The translations under genes were made by a program, and so were the position numbers. From Pseudomonadota bacterium (lineage in GTDB: Bacteria; Pseudomonadota; Gammaproteobacteria; Burkholderiales; Burkholderiaceae_D): 17,788 bases of DNA. Positions 8,558-14,553 of the stretch are shown piece by piece (position 1 is the first letter of the stretch; each line of letters begins with the position of its first letter). Where the stretch lies: assembly GCA_023392035.1 (NCBI GenBank), contig JAEVZY010000307.1:1-17788 (forward strand), written 5' to 3'. The notes beneath the pieces are model-generated. The model was given only the letters and a program-made list of their open reading frames with translations. It did not search any database and was not told the origin of the DNA.

Positions 8558-9352
8558 CTAAGTGCGCGGGGGCAGGTCCTTGATGCGCCGGGTCAATTGG
8601 TCAGCCGCCTCGCGCACGATCTCGACCAGCGGCGGCAGCACCTTGGCGTCTATGTTGGGTGCCGGGACTGAAATGCTGATGGCGGCGGCGATTTTTCCCC
8701 GATTGTCGAAAACCGGCGCGACGATCGATGAAATGCCGGTCTCGTAGCCACCCATGCTGACTCCATATCCGGCCTGCCGGTCCTGGTCGATCAGCTTCTT
8801 CAACTGCGGCAGCGTGGTGGGCGTCTTGGGCGTGTAGGCCGTCAGCGGCGTCTCGGGATAGAGCGCCTTCAGCCCGGCCATGTCGAGGTCGCCCAGCAGC
8901 ACGCGGCCGAGGACGGTCGCATGGGCGGGAAGCCGGGCCCCGACCTGGATGGAATGGAACATCACGTTGCGCCCGGCAGCCTTGGCCACGAACACCACTT
9001 CCTGGCCATCCCTGACCACGATGTGGGCCGAATAGCCGCTGCGATCGCGCAGCTCTTCAATCACGGGCCGCCCGAACTCGGTCAGCTCCATGGAAGCGAG
9101 AAATTCAAAGCCCAGCCTCAATACGGACAGGCCGAGCCGGTAACTGATGCCATCGGCGGACTTTTCGACGAAGCCGCCCTGCTCCAGGGTCTGCAGCATC
9201 CGGAACACCGAGGCCCGAGGCAGCGCCAGCCGGCGCGAGAGTTCGGCCCCGGTCAGTTCGCGCTGGTTGCGATCGAACTGCATCAGCAGCTGAAGGCCGC
9301 GCAGCAGGGCCGGGACGGTGTATCGGTCGTTGTCTTTGTCGTCGTTGCTCAT
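8558..9352 (-). CDS. IclR-family transcriptional regulator
   Basis: This 264-residue regulator has an N-terminal winged helix-turn-helix (about residues 12-75, recognition part LALPRASVFRMLQTLEQGG) and a C-terminal IclR effector-binding domain (about 85-255, with HATVLGRVLL and the GYETGISSIVAPVFD segment typical of the family). I chose ATG 9352 because AGGAA lies about 8 bases upstream and residue alignment begins there; an open frame continuing to 9562 runs into the hydrolase gene and adds non-family sequence. The gene sits inside the operon, between the hydrolase and ThDP-enzyme genes, and very likely controls it in response to a pathway metabolite. One candidate operator is the dyad near the promoter at 11642-11658. 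Confidence 0.93.
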   Translation of the reverse strand: MSNDDKDNDRYTVPALLRGLQLLMQFDRNQRELTGAELSRRLALPRASVFRMLQTLEQGGFVEKSADGISYRLGLSVLRLGFEFLASMELTEFGRPVIEELRDRSGYSAHIVVRDGQEVVFVAKAAGRNVMFHSIQVGARLPAHATVLGRVLLGDLDMAGLKALYPETPLTAYTPKTPTTLPQLKKLIDQDRQAGYGVSMGGYETGISSIVAPVFDNRGKIAAAISISVPAPNIDAKVLPPLVEIVREAADQLTRRIKDLPPRT

Positions 9353-9393
9353 GCTTGAATTCCTGGCTTGTACAAGGGCGCCGCCATCATCCA

Positions 9394-10224
9394 TCATTTC
9401 AGCCCCAGCAAGGTATTCACCGCGTCTGCCGCTTCCAGCGCGCAAGCGTGACCGACCGGCCCCAGGCTGATTCGCGGCTGGCGCGCCGCCAATGCCACTT
9501 GATCGCAGGCTTGCGGCGGGGTGATGCCATCCGCCTCGCCGCTGGCAACGCTGATTGGACACTCGAGCAGGGCCAGGTCGCGCAGCAAGGTGCCGCCGGC
9601 AAGCATGCGGGCCGCCTGTTCATAGCCGCTGACGCGGATTTGCGCCATGGTGGCGCGCACAGCTTCGACGAGTTCCGGGGCGGCGCCAGGCGAGAGCATG
9701 TGGGCGCAACGCGCGGCGGCCATGCCTTCCGGCCCCAACCGGTGCAAGCTGGCCAGCCGCGTCTCGAGCTTGGTGCGCCTTTCCTCTTCATTGGCATCGC
9801 CATAGCCGCGGGCCGGCGCCAGCAACACCAGGCGTTCAACGCGCTGCGGCGCCAGCACTGCCGCTTTGGCCGCCATCAGGGCACCCAGGGAATGTCCGAC
9901 CAGGACCACGGGCCCGCTAGCGCCCAGCGCATCCAGCCATGCCCAGAGCCGCTCGGCATATTGCCCGCTGTCCGGCGCAGACGTGGCAAGCGCTGCGCTC
10001 TCGCCATAGCCCGGCGCATCCCAGGCCACCACGCGCAGGTCCGCTCGCCCGCTGGCCGCGGCCAACTGGCCCACCCAGCTGGCTGAAGCCGAGCCGATGC
10101 CATGCAACAGCACGTGCGTGACGGCGCGCCCGGCGCCGGCGGCGCGGAATTGCACGCGGCCCAGACGGGTGTCAATGCCCTGCAGCGGGACACTCGCCAG
10201 CAAGGCTTGGGGATCGGTCGTCAT
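9394..10224 (-). CDS. Alpha/beta-hydrolase
   Basis: This 276-residue alpha/beta-hydrolase-fold enzyme has a complete catalytic triad: Ser112 in GHSLGA, Asp232 in SGEADGITP and His259 in GPVGHA, plus the oxyanion HG motif at 41-42 (LLHGIGS). The size and fold fit meta-cleavage-product hydrolases, enol-lactone hydrolases and other small esterases. In this operon it probably hydrolyses a ring-opened or ester/lactone intermediate, which is inference from context. I chose ATG 10224 (MTTDPQAL) rather than the frame extending to 10437, because that extension overlaps the cupin gene and is Arg-rich shadow sequence. It starts 17 bases after the cupin stop. Confidence 0.9.
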   Translation of the reverse strand: MTTDPQALLASVPLQGIDTRLGRVQFRAAGAGRAVTHVLLHGIGSASASWVGQLAAASGRADLRVVAWDAPGYGESAALATSAPDSGQYAERLWAWLDALGASGPVVLVGHSLGALMAAKAAVLAPQRVERLVLLAPARGYGDANEEERRTKLETRLASLHRLGPEGMAAARCAHMLSPGAAPELVEAVRATMAQIRVSGYEQAARMLAGGTLLRDLALLECPISVASGEADGITPPQACDQVALAARQPRISLGPVGHACALEAADAVNTLLGLK

Positions 10225-10241
10225 GGCGGGCGCCCTGTGTG

Positions 10242-10856
10242 TCACGAACGCTTGATTTTCGACAGCGGCGAATCCGGCGGGTAGACCGGGGTGATCGGCG
10301 ACGGGGTGCCGAGCATCACGCACATCAAGGCGTCTTCGTCGCCGATGTTGTGCTCTTCGCGGTACACGCCAGGCGGCACCGAGATCAGGTCGCGCTCGCC
10401 GAGGACGGCTTCCCAGCGCTGGCCGTCTTTTTCGCAAACCACTTTCATCGCGCCGCGCAGGACGAAGAAGATTTCTTCCACGTCGTAATGAATGTGCGAG
10501 GGGCCGATGTTGCCTGCCGGGATGACCATCGTGGAAAACGTGAAGTGCGCCGCCGGCACCGTGTTGGCGTCCTTGTTCACGCCGGTGCCGCCGGTGCCCA
10601 CATACCGCATTTGCGCGCGGCGGTAGCGCGGGTCGAAATCGGCCTGGAACTTGAGTGCGTCCCAGTCGTAGCGGCGGGTGGATTTACGCGCAACCCGGCT
10701 TTCCATCCATTCCGCAAAACTCTGGCCCTGCCCCTGCATCATTGACGCCTGGATCTGCGGCTCCGGCGGGATGCGGGCATCCAGCAGCCCACGCTGGTTG
10801 AATTGGGGCTCGTTTGCTGCGGCGGCGCTTGCCTTGTTTTCGATCGGTGCATTCAT
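10242..10856 (-). CDS. Cupin-domain protein, possible metal-dependent dioxygenase or isomerase
   Basis: This 204-residue protein has a single cupin barrel. Motif 1 is intact: HIHYDVEE with His121, His123 and Glu127, followed by Gly135 (LRGAMKV). Motif 2 (PPGVYREEHN) has PxG at 161-163, but the expected His three residues later is Arg166, with the next His only at 169, so the fourth ligand may be displaced or absent. The first 80 residues are outside the barrel and low in recognisable features. Cupins of this size include ring-cleaving dioxygenases, isomerases and binding proteins, so catalysis is not assured. It begins 14 bases after the SDR stop, in the same operon. Confidence 0.87.
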   Translation of the reverse strand: MNAPIENKASAAAANEPQFNQRGLLDARIPPEPQIQASMMQGQGQSFAEWMESRVARKSTRRYDWDALKFQADFDPRYRRAQMRYVGTGGTGVNKDANTVPAAHFTFSTMVIPAGNIGPSHIHYDVEEIFFVLRGAMKVVCEKDGQRWEAVLGERDLISVPPGVYREEHNIGDEDALMCVMLGTPSPITPVYPPDSPLSKIKRS

Positions 10857-10870
10857 GGTGGCTCACTCTC

Positions 10871-11623
10871 TTAGTGCATGACAAAACCGCCGTTGACCGG
10901 CAGCAGTTGGCCGGTGATGAAGCCGCTGCCTTCGCTCAGCAAGAACAAGGCAGCCGCGTTGACATCATCCGGAACTTGCGGCCGCTGTATGGCGCGGCCG
11001 CGCAGATAGAACTCGTGCCGCTCCTGAGGCACGTATTCGGTCGCCTCGACCAGCGTCAAGCCCGGCGCGAGGGCGTTGACGGTAATTCCGTCTTCCCCCA
11101 TTTCGCGCGCCATCGAGCGCGTCATGGCAATCACTGCGCCCTTGCTGGCGACATAGGCCAGCAATTTGGGCGCGCCCCAGAGCGCAGTGTCCGAAGCCAG
11201 GTTGACCACGCGGCCGCTTCCGCTTGCCGCCAGAAAAGGTCTGGCGGCCTTGGTCATGAGCCAGGTGCCCCGCACATTGACTTTCATGACGCGGTCCCAG
11301 GTGTCGGTGCTCAGCTCGTCCATGAATTTGCCGCCGGAATCGGTGACGGCGGCGTTGTTCACCAATCCGTCCAAGCCGCCCATGAGCCGGGCCGCCTCCT
11401 GGACGCAGTTATTGATGCTGGCTTCATCCGTGACATCCAGCGGCACGAAAAAGGCCTGGGGCCCGAGCTCAGCGGCGAGCGCTTGCCCGCGCTCCAGCAG
11501 GACGTCACTGATCACCACTTGAGCGCCGGCCTCCACCAGTCCCGCGGCAAAACCCGCGCCCAGGCCGCGGGCGCTGCCTGTGACGAGGATCCTGCGTCCC
11601 TCCAATGAAATTTCGCGCTTCAC
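10871..11623 (-). CDS. Short-chain dehydrogenase/reductase, first gene of the catabolic operon
   Basis: This 250-residue classical SDR is complete: TGSARGLG (15-22) for cofactor binding, NNAA (89-92), Asn116, Ser144 in NLASD, and the catalytic Tyr157-x-x-x-Lys161 in YVASK. Asp40 at the end of beta strand 2 favours NAD over NADP. It would oxidise an alcohol or dihydrodiol, or reduce a ketone; the substrate is unknown. The start is GTG at 11623, fixed by a perfect GGAGG Shine-Dalgarno 5-6 bases upstream. It is promoter-proximal, with a sigma70-like promoter 45-73 bases upstream. It contrasts with the second SDR at the other end of the operon, which lacks the Tyr/Lys pair. Confidence 0.93.
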   Translation of the reverse strand: MKREISLEGRRILVTGSARGLGAGFAAGLVEAGAQVVISDVLLERGQALAAELGPQAFFVPLDVTDEASINNCVQEAARLMGGLDGLVNNAAVTDSGGKFMDELSTDTWDRVMKVNVRGTWLMTKAARPFLAASGSGRVVNLASDTALWGAPKLLAYVASKGAVIAMTRSMAREMGEDGITVNALAPGLTLVEATEYVPQERHEFYLRGRAIQRPQVPDDVNAAALFLLSEGSGFITGQLLPVNGGFVMH

Positions 11624-11641
11624 CTTGCCTCCGTTTTATCT

Positions 11642-11658
11642 GTGAAACCGTGGATCAC
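11642..11658. promoter_or_regulatory. Imperfect dyad just downstream of the operon promoter, candidate IclR operator
   Basis: GTGAAACCGTGGATCAC has matching ends GTGA/TCAC separated by 9 bases plus one further symmetric inner pair. It sits at roughly +4 to +20 of the predicted transcript, where a repressor would block initiation. Assignment to the operon's IclR protein rests only on position. Confidence 0.3.
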
Positions 11659-11880
11659 CTACGAATCATAATACACCCGGCCAGAGGCTCCGGCAAGGGC
11701 CGGGGCTCCAACGCGATCTGGACCTTGCTTGGGGGGATCAGGCAGTGAAAAGGAAGGCGAGGATTGCTCAGCCCCGGAAACCAAAATGCCGCCCACCACA
11801 CGCCCTTCGTGGATCAGCGGTATCCCGCCGCCGACTGGCGTCAGGCGTGGATGATCTGCGTAACGAAGCTCGCTCCCGTC
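11659..11880 (-). pseudogene. Remnant of a GlcG/HbpS-like (DUF336) protein, C-terminal part only
   Basis: Directly after the cytochrome b561 TGA, and in the same frame, the minus strand is open for 73 codons to TAG at 11661-11659. The segment at 11844-11764 reads LTPVGGGIPLIHEGRVVGG followed by ILVSGAEQ, which matches the conserved C-terminal core of GlcG/HbpS-like (DUF336) proteins (consensus-like PGGxPxxxDGxVVGAxGVSGA). The roughly 100 upstream residues of that family and any start codon are missing, and the frame then runs into low-similarity Pro-rich sequence. I infer a deletion remnant left when the b561 gene or the catabolic operon came to lie here. Readthrough of the TGA to make a fusion is possible but less likely. 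The call rests on motif recognition without a database search. Confidence 0.5.
11668..11696 (-). promoter_or_regulatory. Sigma70-type promoter of the catabolic operon
   Basis: On the minus strand TTGCCG (11696-11691) is separated by exactly 17 bases from TATTAT (11673-11668), 4/6 and 5/6 matches to the consensus. Transcription would start near 11661, giving a leader of about 38 bases before the GTG at 11623. The promoter lies inside the GlcG-like remnant. Confidence 0.6.
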
Positions 11881-12468
11881 TCAGCGACGCTTCTCGCCCC
11901 GGGGAATGGTCAACCACCGCGGAAGCATGGCTTGCAGCACCCCATCCCGCAAAACCCAATGATGGTAGAGGGCAGCCAGCGCGTGGAAACCCGCCACCCA
12001 GAGAATGGCATCGCCCAGCCAGGTATGAAGAATCGCAATCGTCGCACCTGCTTCATGCAAGGGCGGCGAAGGCGGGAAAGGCGACGCTATCCTGAGACCG
12101 GCGAGTAGCGTCAGGGGATGCCCTTCCAGCCAGGCGCCGGCAATGGCGGTCAAGGGCAGCACAAGCAGCAGCAGATAAAGCGCCACCCGCACCGCCTGTG
12201 CCGCCAGGTCCATCCATCGTGCAAGCTCGGGAGGATCGGGCTGGGTATCGAAGCTGCGCCACAGCAGACGGATAATGGTCAGCACCAGCACGCATAGTCC
12301 CAGCGTCTCGTGCAGCTGGCGCTCGGCATCGCGTGCCGTTGCGTAGACCCGCTCTTCCGAGCCGCCGGGCCCAAAAATGAAGGCGGCCACCACCAGTATG
12401 GCCGTCGCCCAGTGCAGGGCCTGGGCCACGGCGGAATACCGATTCGAGGGAGACTCCAGGCTTTTCAC
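11881..12468 (-). CDS. Cytochrome b561-family membrane protein
   Basis: This 195-residue integral membrane protein of the bacterial cytochrome b561 (CybB-like) family transfers electrons between quinol and acceptors through two b hemes. Four hydrophobic segments are visible (about residues 13-33, 55-70, 90-112 and 143-166). Candidate axial ligands His19 (ALHW), His53 (LHETLG), His148 (LHTW) and His162 (GFHA) match the spacing of the family. The start is GTG at 12468, 6 bases after the FMN reductase stop, so the two genes are probably translationally coupled. The basic C-terminus GEKRR ends normally at TGA; a GlcG-like remnant follows in frame. Confidence 0.92.
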   Translation of the reverse strand: MKSLESPSNRYSAVAQALHWATAILVVAAFIFGPGGSEERVYATARDAERQLHETLGLCVLVLTIIRLLWRSFDTQPDPPELARWMDLAAQAVRVALYLLLLVLPLTAIAGAWLEGHPLTLLAGLRIASPFPPSPPLHEAGATIAILHTWLGDAILWVAGFHALAALYHHWVLRDGVLQAMLPRWLTIPRGEKRR

Positions 12469-12474
12469 CGCCGG

Positions 12475-13047
12475 CTAGGGATTGCGCGGCAGTACCGTGT
12501 ACACGCGCTCGATGAACAGGAGGAATTCGTTCATGTAGTTCTGCAGGAACTGCTCGGTCGAGGCGTCGCTGACGGCGCCATCGTCCGAGATCAGCCCCGG
12601 CTTGAACTGGATGTAGGCTTCCGGCGAGTTCATTTGTGGCGCGTTGCAGAAGCTGAGGACACTCTTCAACTGCTGTTGCGCAATCGCGGTGCCGATGGCG
12701 CCCGGTGAAGTGCCGATCACCGCCGCCGGCTTGCGCGAAAAGGAATTCTTGCCATAAGGACGGCTGGCCCAGTCGATGGCGTTCTTCAAGCCGCCGGGAA
12801 TCGAGCGGTTGTACTCCGGCGTGACGAAAAGAATGGCGTCCACCGCCGCAATCGCATCCTTGAAGGCGGTCGCCACAGCCGGGAAATTGGCATCGTAATC
12901 GTAGCTGTACAGCGGCAAGTCCTTGAACGGGATCTCCTGCATCACCAGCGCCGACGGCGCCAGGCGCTTGAGGGCCAAGGCAAGCTTGCGGTTGAGGGAT
13001 GCGGTGGCGAGACTGCCAACCAGATAACCGACTTTGAACTGGGTCAT
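12475..13047 (-). CDS. NADPH-dependent FMN reductase (ChrR/ArsH-like flavodoxin fold)
   Basis: This 190-residue flavoprotein belongs to the NADPH-dependent FMN reductase family, cytosolic enzymes that reduce FMN, quinones, chromate or similar acceptors. GSLATASLNR (11-20) is the phosphate-binding loop, TPEYNRSIPGGLKNAIDW (76-93) the flavin-ring segment, and GTSPGAIGTA (112-121) the third loop. I chose ATG 13047 because GGGAG lies 7 bases upstream; an open frame reaching 13122 reads through a leader hairpin and adds residues unlike the family. That Shine-Dalgarno is inside a stable stem-loop, so expression may be controlled at translation. Pairing with cytochrome b561 suggests a redox or quinone-related operon. 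Confidence 0.93.
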   Translation of the reverse strand: MTQFKVGYLVGSLATASLNRKLALALKRLAPSALVMQEIPFKDLPLYSYDYDANFPAVATAFKDAIAAVDAILFVTPEYNRSIPGGLKNAIDWASRPYGKNSFSRKPAAVIGTSPGAIGTAIAQQQLKSVLSFCNAPQMNSPEAYIQFKPGLISDDGAVSDASTEQFLQNYMNEFLLFIERVYTVLPRNP

Positions 13048-13052
13048 GAATT

Positions 13053-13095
13053 GACTCCCGGCTGAGGCCTCAACCCGAGGCCATTCCCGGGAGTC
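13053..13095 (-). promoter_or_regulatory. Two-stem leader hairpin burying the FMN reductase Shine-Dalgarno
   Basis: In minus-strand RNA order, GACTCCCGG (13095-13087) pairs with CCGGGAGTC (13061-13053) over 9 perfect pairs. Inside, GGCCTC and GAGGCC form a 6-pair stem with loop GGGTT, and the two stems are joined by a 4+4 internal loop (GAAT/TCAG). The GGGAG Shine-Dalgarno of the FMN reductase lies in the 3' arm of the outer stem, 7 bases before ATG 13047. This is the arrangement expected for a translational switch such as an RNA thermometer or protein/ligand-responsive leader; a DNA operator is the alternative. Confidence 0.6.
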
Positions 13096-13120
13096 TAAAC
13101 ACAGGGCACGCCGCCCTTCC

Positions 13121-13139
13121 ATGCCGCGCTGGCCGGCAT
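13121..13139. repeat. Inverted repeat between SemiSWEET and FMN reductase genes
   Basis: ATGCCG, 7 bases, CGGCAT. It lies 42 bases past the SemiSWEET stop and 25 bases upstream of the leader hairpin of the FMN reductase. It could be a terminator stem without a T-tract, or an operator. Confidence 0.3.
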
Positions 13140-13181
13140 TTGAGCGAAATCACTACCAGCGCGGGGCGCACGTTCCGGGCC

Positions 13182-13481
13182 CTACCTCCACATGAGTACG
13201 CCGACAATCACGGCCAGGTCGAGAAAGATCCACCCATAGCAGGGCCAGGTGATGTTTTTGTCGCCCTGGCGCAATCCGTAGACCAGCCACATGACGGCAG
13301 ACAAAAGATAGGCGCTCCAGGACAGCACCGACACGCCCACCACCTGGCGTTCGATCCAGACGGTATAGACCTGCGGAATGGTCATCAGCATGGTAAAGAC
13401 CGACATGCCGCCCATGGTCCGCTTCAGGACGGAGTCGGTCAGCGATTCGTGCGCGTGTCGGGTGATGGGATCCGGTGCCAT
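13182..13481 (-). CDS. SemiSWEET/PQ-loop small membrane transporter
   Basis: This 99-residue protein has three hydrophobic helices (about residues 25-42, 48-69 and 78-97) and the PQ motif at 36-37 (IPQVYTVW), matching bacterial SemiSWEET (MtN3-like) half-transporters that dimerise to move sugars or related small solutes across the inner membrane. The segment VSVLSWSAYLLSAVMWLVYG is characteristic. The Shine-Dalgarno GGAGAG sits about 6 bases before ATG 13481. The Asn usually seen inside helix 3 of sugar SemiSWEETs is not evident here, so the substrate may differ. It lies 63 bases downstream of the LysR gene on the same strand. Confidence 0.85.
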   Translation of the reverse strand: MAPDPITRHAHESLTDSVLKRTMGGMSVFTMLMTIPQVYTVWIERQVVGVSVLSWSAYLLSAVMWLVYGLRQGDKNITWPCYGWIFLDLAVIVGVLMWR

Positions 13482-13544
13482 GGCGACTCTCCGTAGAAAT
13501 AGACCTCACAAGATGGATTTCACAAGACCAAGCTCACACGCCTT

Positions 13545-14429
13545 TCACGCGGGCCCAACCAGCTCCCGGCACACCTGCAGCCAGGCGCTGGCCGCGTGCG
13601 ACAGATAGCGTCCATTCCATATCTGCGCCACTTGCCACGAGACTTCCGGCTCGACCAGTGGAATTGCCTCCACCCGTTCCGTCCCGAGACGCTCGATGAA
13701 AGGCTGCGGCAGCAGGGCCACGCCGAGGCCGGCCGCCGCCATCGCCACCAGCCAGTCCCACTGCCCGCTTTGCGCCGCGATCTGCGGCACGATGCTGGCC
13801 TGGTCGAAGGCGTAGCGCAAGCTGCGCGTCAAGGCAAATTCATCGTTCAGCAAGACCAGCGGCATTCCCGCCAGCGACTTGAACGCGAGCCTGGCATGGC
13901 GTTTGGAAAAGGTGCCGGGACGGGCCAGCGCCCAGATCGGAAACTCCGCAATCGGGATCGTGGAGAGCTTCAGGTCGGGATCGGCCGGAAGGATGGTCAT
14001 CCCGATTTCCAGTTCGCCGGCGGCCACCTGCCGTTCCAATGCCTGCCCGGTATCTTCGCGCAGGCTAAGCGCAATATCGGGATGCCGCTCACGAAAGGCC
14101 TTCAACGCCGGCGTCATCAACAGATTGATCATGGGTGGAATGCCCAGGGTCAGGCTGCCGCGCTTCAGGCCCTGCGTGTCGCGCACTTCTTGCGTCAAGG
14201 TACGCATGGTCGCCAGTATTTCCTGCCCGCGCTGATAGACGATGCGCCCGGTATCGGTCAGGGCCAGTTGGCGTCCATGACGGGTCAGCAGTTGCGCGCC
14301 GACTTCGTTTTCCAATTGCCGCACCATCTTGCTGATGGTCGATTGCGTCACATGCAAGGACTCGGCAGCCTGGGTGAAACTGGCCAGCCGCACGGTCTCG
14401 ATGAAGTAGCGAAGGGAACGAACGTCCAT
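13545..14429 (-). CDS. LysR-type transcriptional regulator
   Basis: This 294-residue LTTR has an N-terminal winged helix-turn-helix (residues 2-61; recognition region AAESLHVTQSTISKMVRQLE) and a LysR substrate-binding domain (about 90-290). I chose ATG 14429 (MDVRSLRYF), the usual LysR beginning; a TTG at 14447 would add six residues and neither site has a clear Shine-Dalgarno. It is transcribed divergently from the CoA-transferase gene across a 124-base region, the classic arrangement for an LTTR that activates its neighbour and represses itself. It could also affect the downstream SemiSWEET gene. Confidence 0.93.
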   Translation of the reverse strand: MDVRSLRYFIETVRLASFTQAAESLHVTQSTISKMVRQLENEVGAQLLTRHGRQLALTDTGRIVYQRGQEILATMRTLTQEVRDTQGLKRGSLTLGIPPMINLLMTPALKAFRERHPDIALSLREDTGQALERQVAAGELEIGMTILPADPDLKLSTIPIAEFPIWALARPGTFSKRHARLAFKSLAGMPLVLLNDEFALTRSLRYAFDQASIVPQIAAQSGQWDWLVAMAAAGLGVALLPQPFIERLGTERVEAIPLVEPEVSWQVAQIWNGRYLSHAASAWLQVCRELVGPA

Positions 14430-14447
14430 GGCTTGGATGAAAGACAA

Positions 14448-14488
14448 GTATGAAAAATCCGACTGGATGCCACGACTTTAATTCATAC
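14448..14488. promoter_or_regulatory. Inverted repeat GTATGAA...TTCATAC in the LysR/CoA-transferase divergent region
   Basis: GTATGAA (14448-14454) and TTCATAC (14482-14488) are perfect 7-base inverted arms with centres 34 bases apart, about three helical turns. A similar pair occurs upstream of the nitroreductase gene (17079-17110). It could bind the LysR protein, although the spacing is wider than one T-N11-A box. Confidence 0.4.
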
Positions 14489-14508
14489 GGCGCAAAGTGT
14501 CCGGGTTC

Positions 14509-14534
14509 TAGAATCCTTGAAGCAAGCATTCAAG
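14509..14534 (+). promoter_or_regulatory. -10 element and overlapping dyad upstream of the CoA-transferase gene
   Basis: TAGAAT (14509-14514) is a 5/6 match to a -10 box and is part of the palindrome TTCTAGAA (14506-14513); no good -35 lies at normal spacing, as expected for an activator-dependent promoter. CTTGAA (14516-14521), 7 bases and TTCAAG (14529-14534) form a dyad that would cover the transcription start. GGAGA at 14541-14545 follows. Confidence 0.4.
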
Positions 14535-14553
14535 AAATCCGGAGACTTTCATC

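Noticed and set aside
7551..8561. 336-codon plus-strand frame over the ThDP enzyme
   Set aside because: The minus-strand ThDP enzyme is complete with cofactor motifs; the plus frame is His/Arg-rich low-information sequence.
9353..9562. Longer N-terminus for the IclR regulator
   Set aside because: The extension overlaps the hydrolase gene, has no family resemblance, and ATG 9352 has a proper Shine-Dalgarno.
11745..12108. Small plus-strand frames opposite the b561 end and the remnant
   Set aside because: No ribosome site or family motif; the minus strand explains the coding signal there.
13506..13527. Direct repeat TCACAAGA twice between LysR and SemiSWEET genes
   Set aside because: Only two 8-base copies 14 bases apart, with no symmetry or promoter relation; chance is a sufficient explanation.
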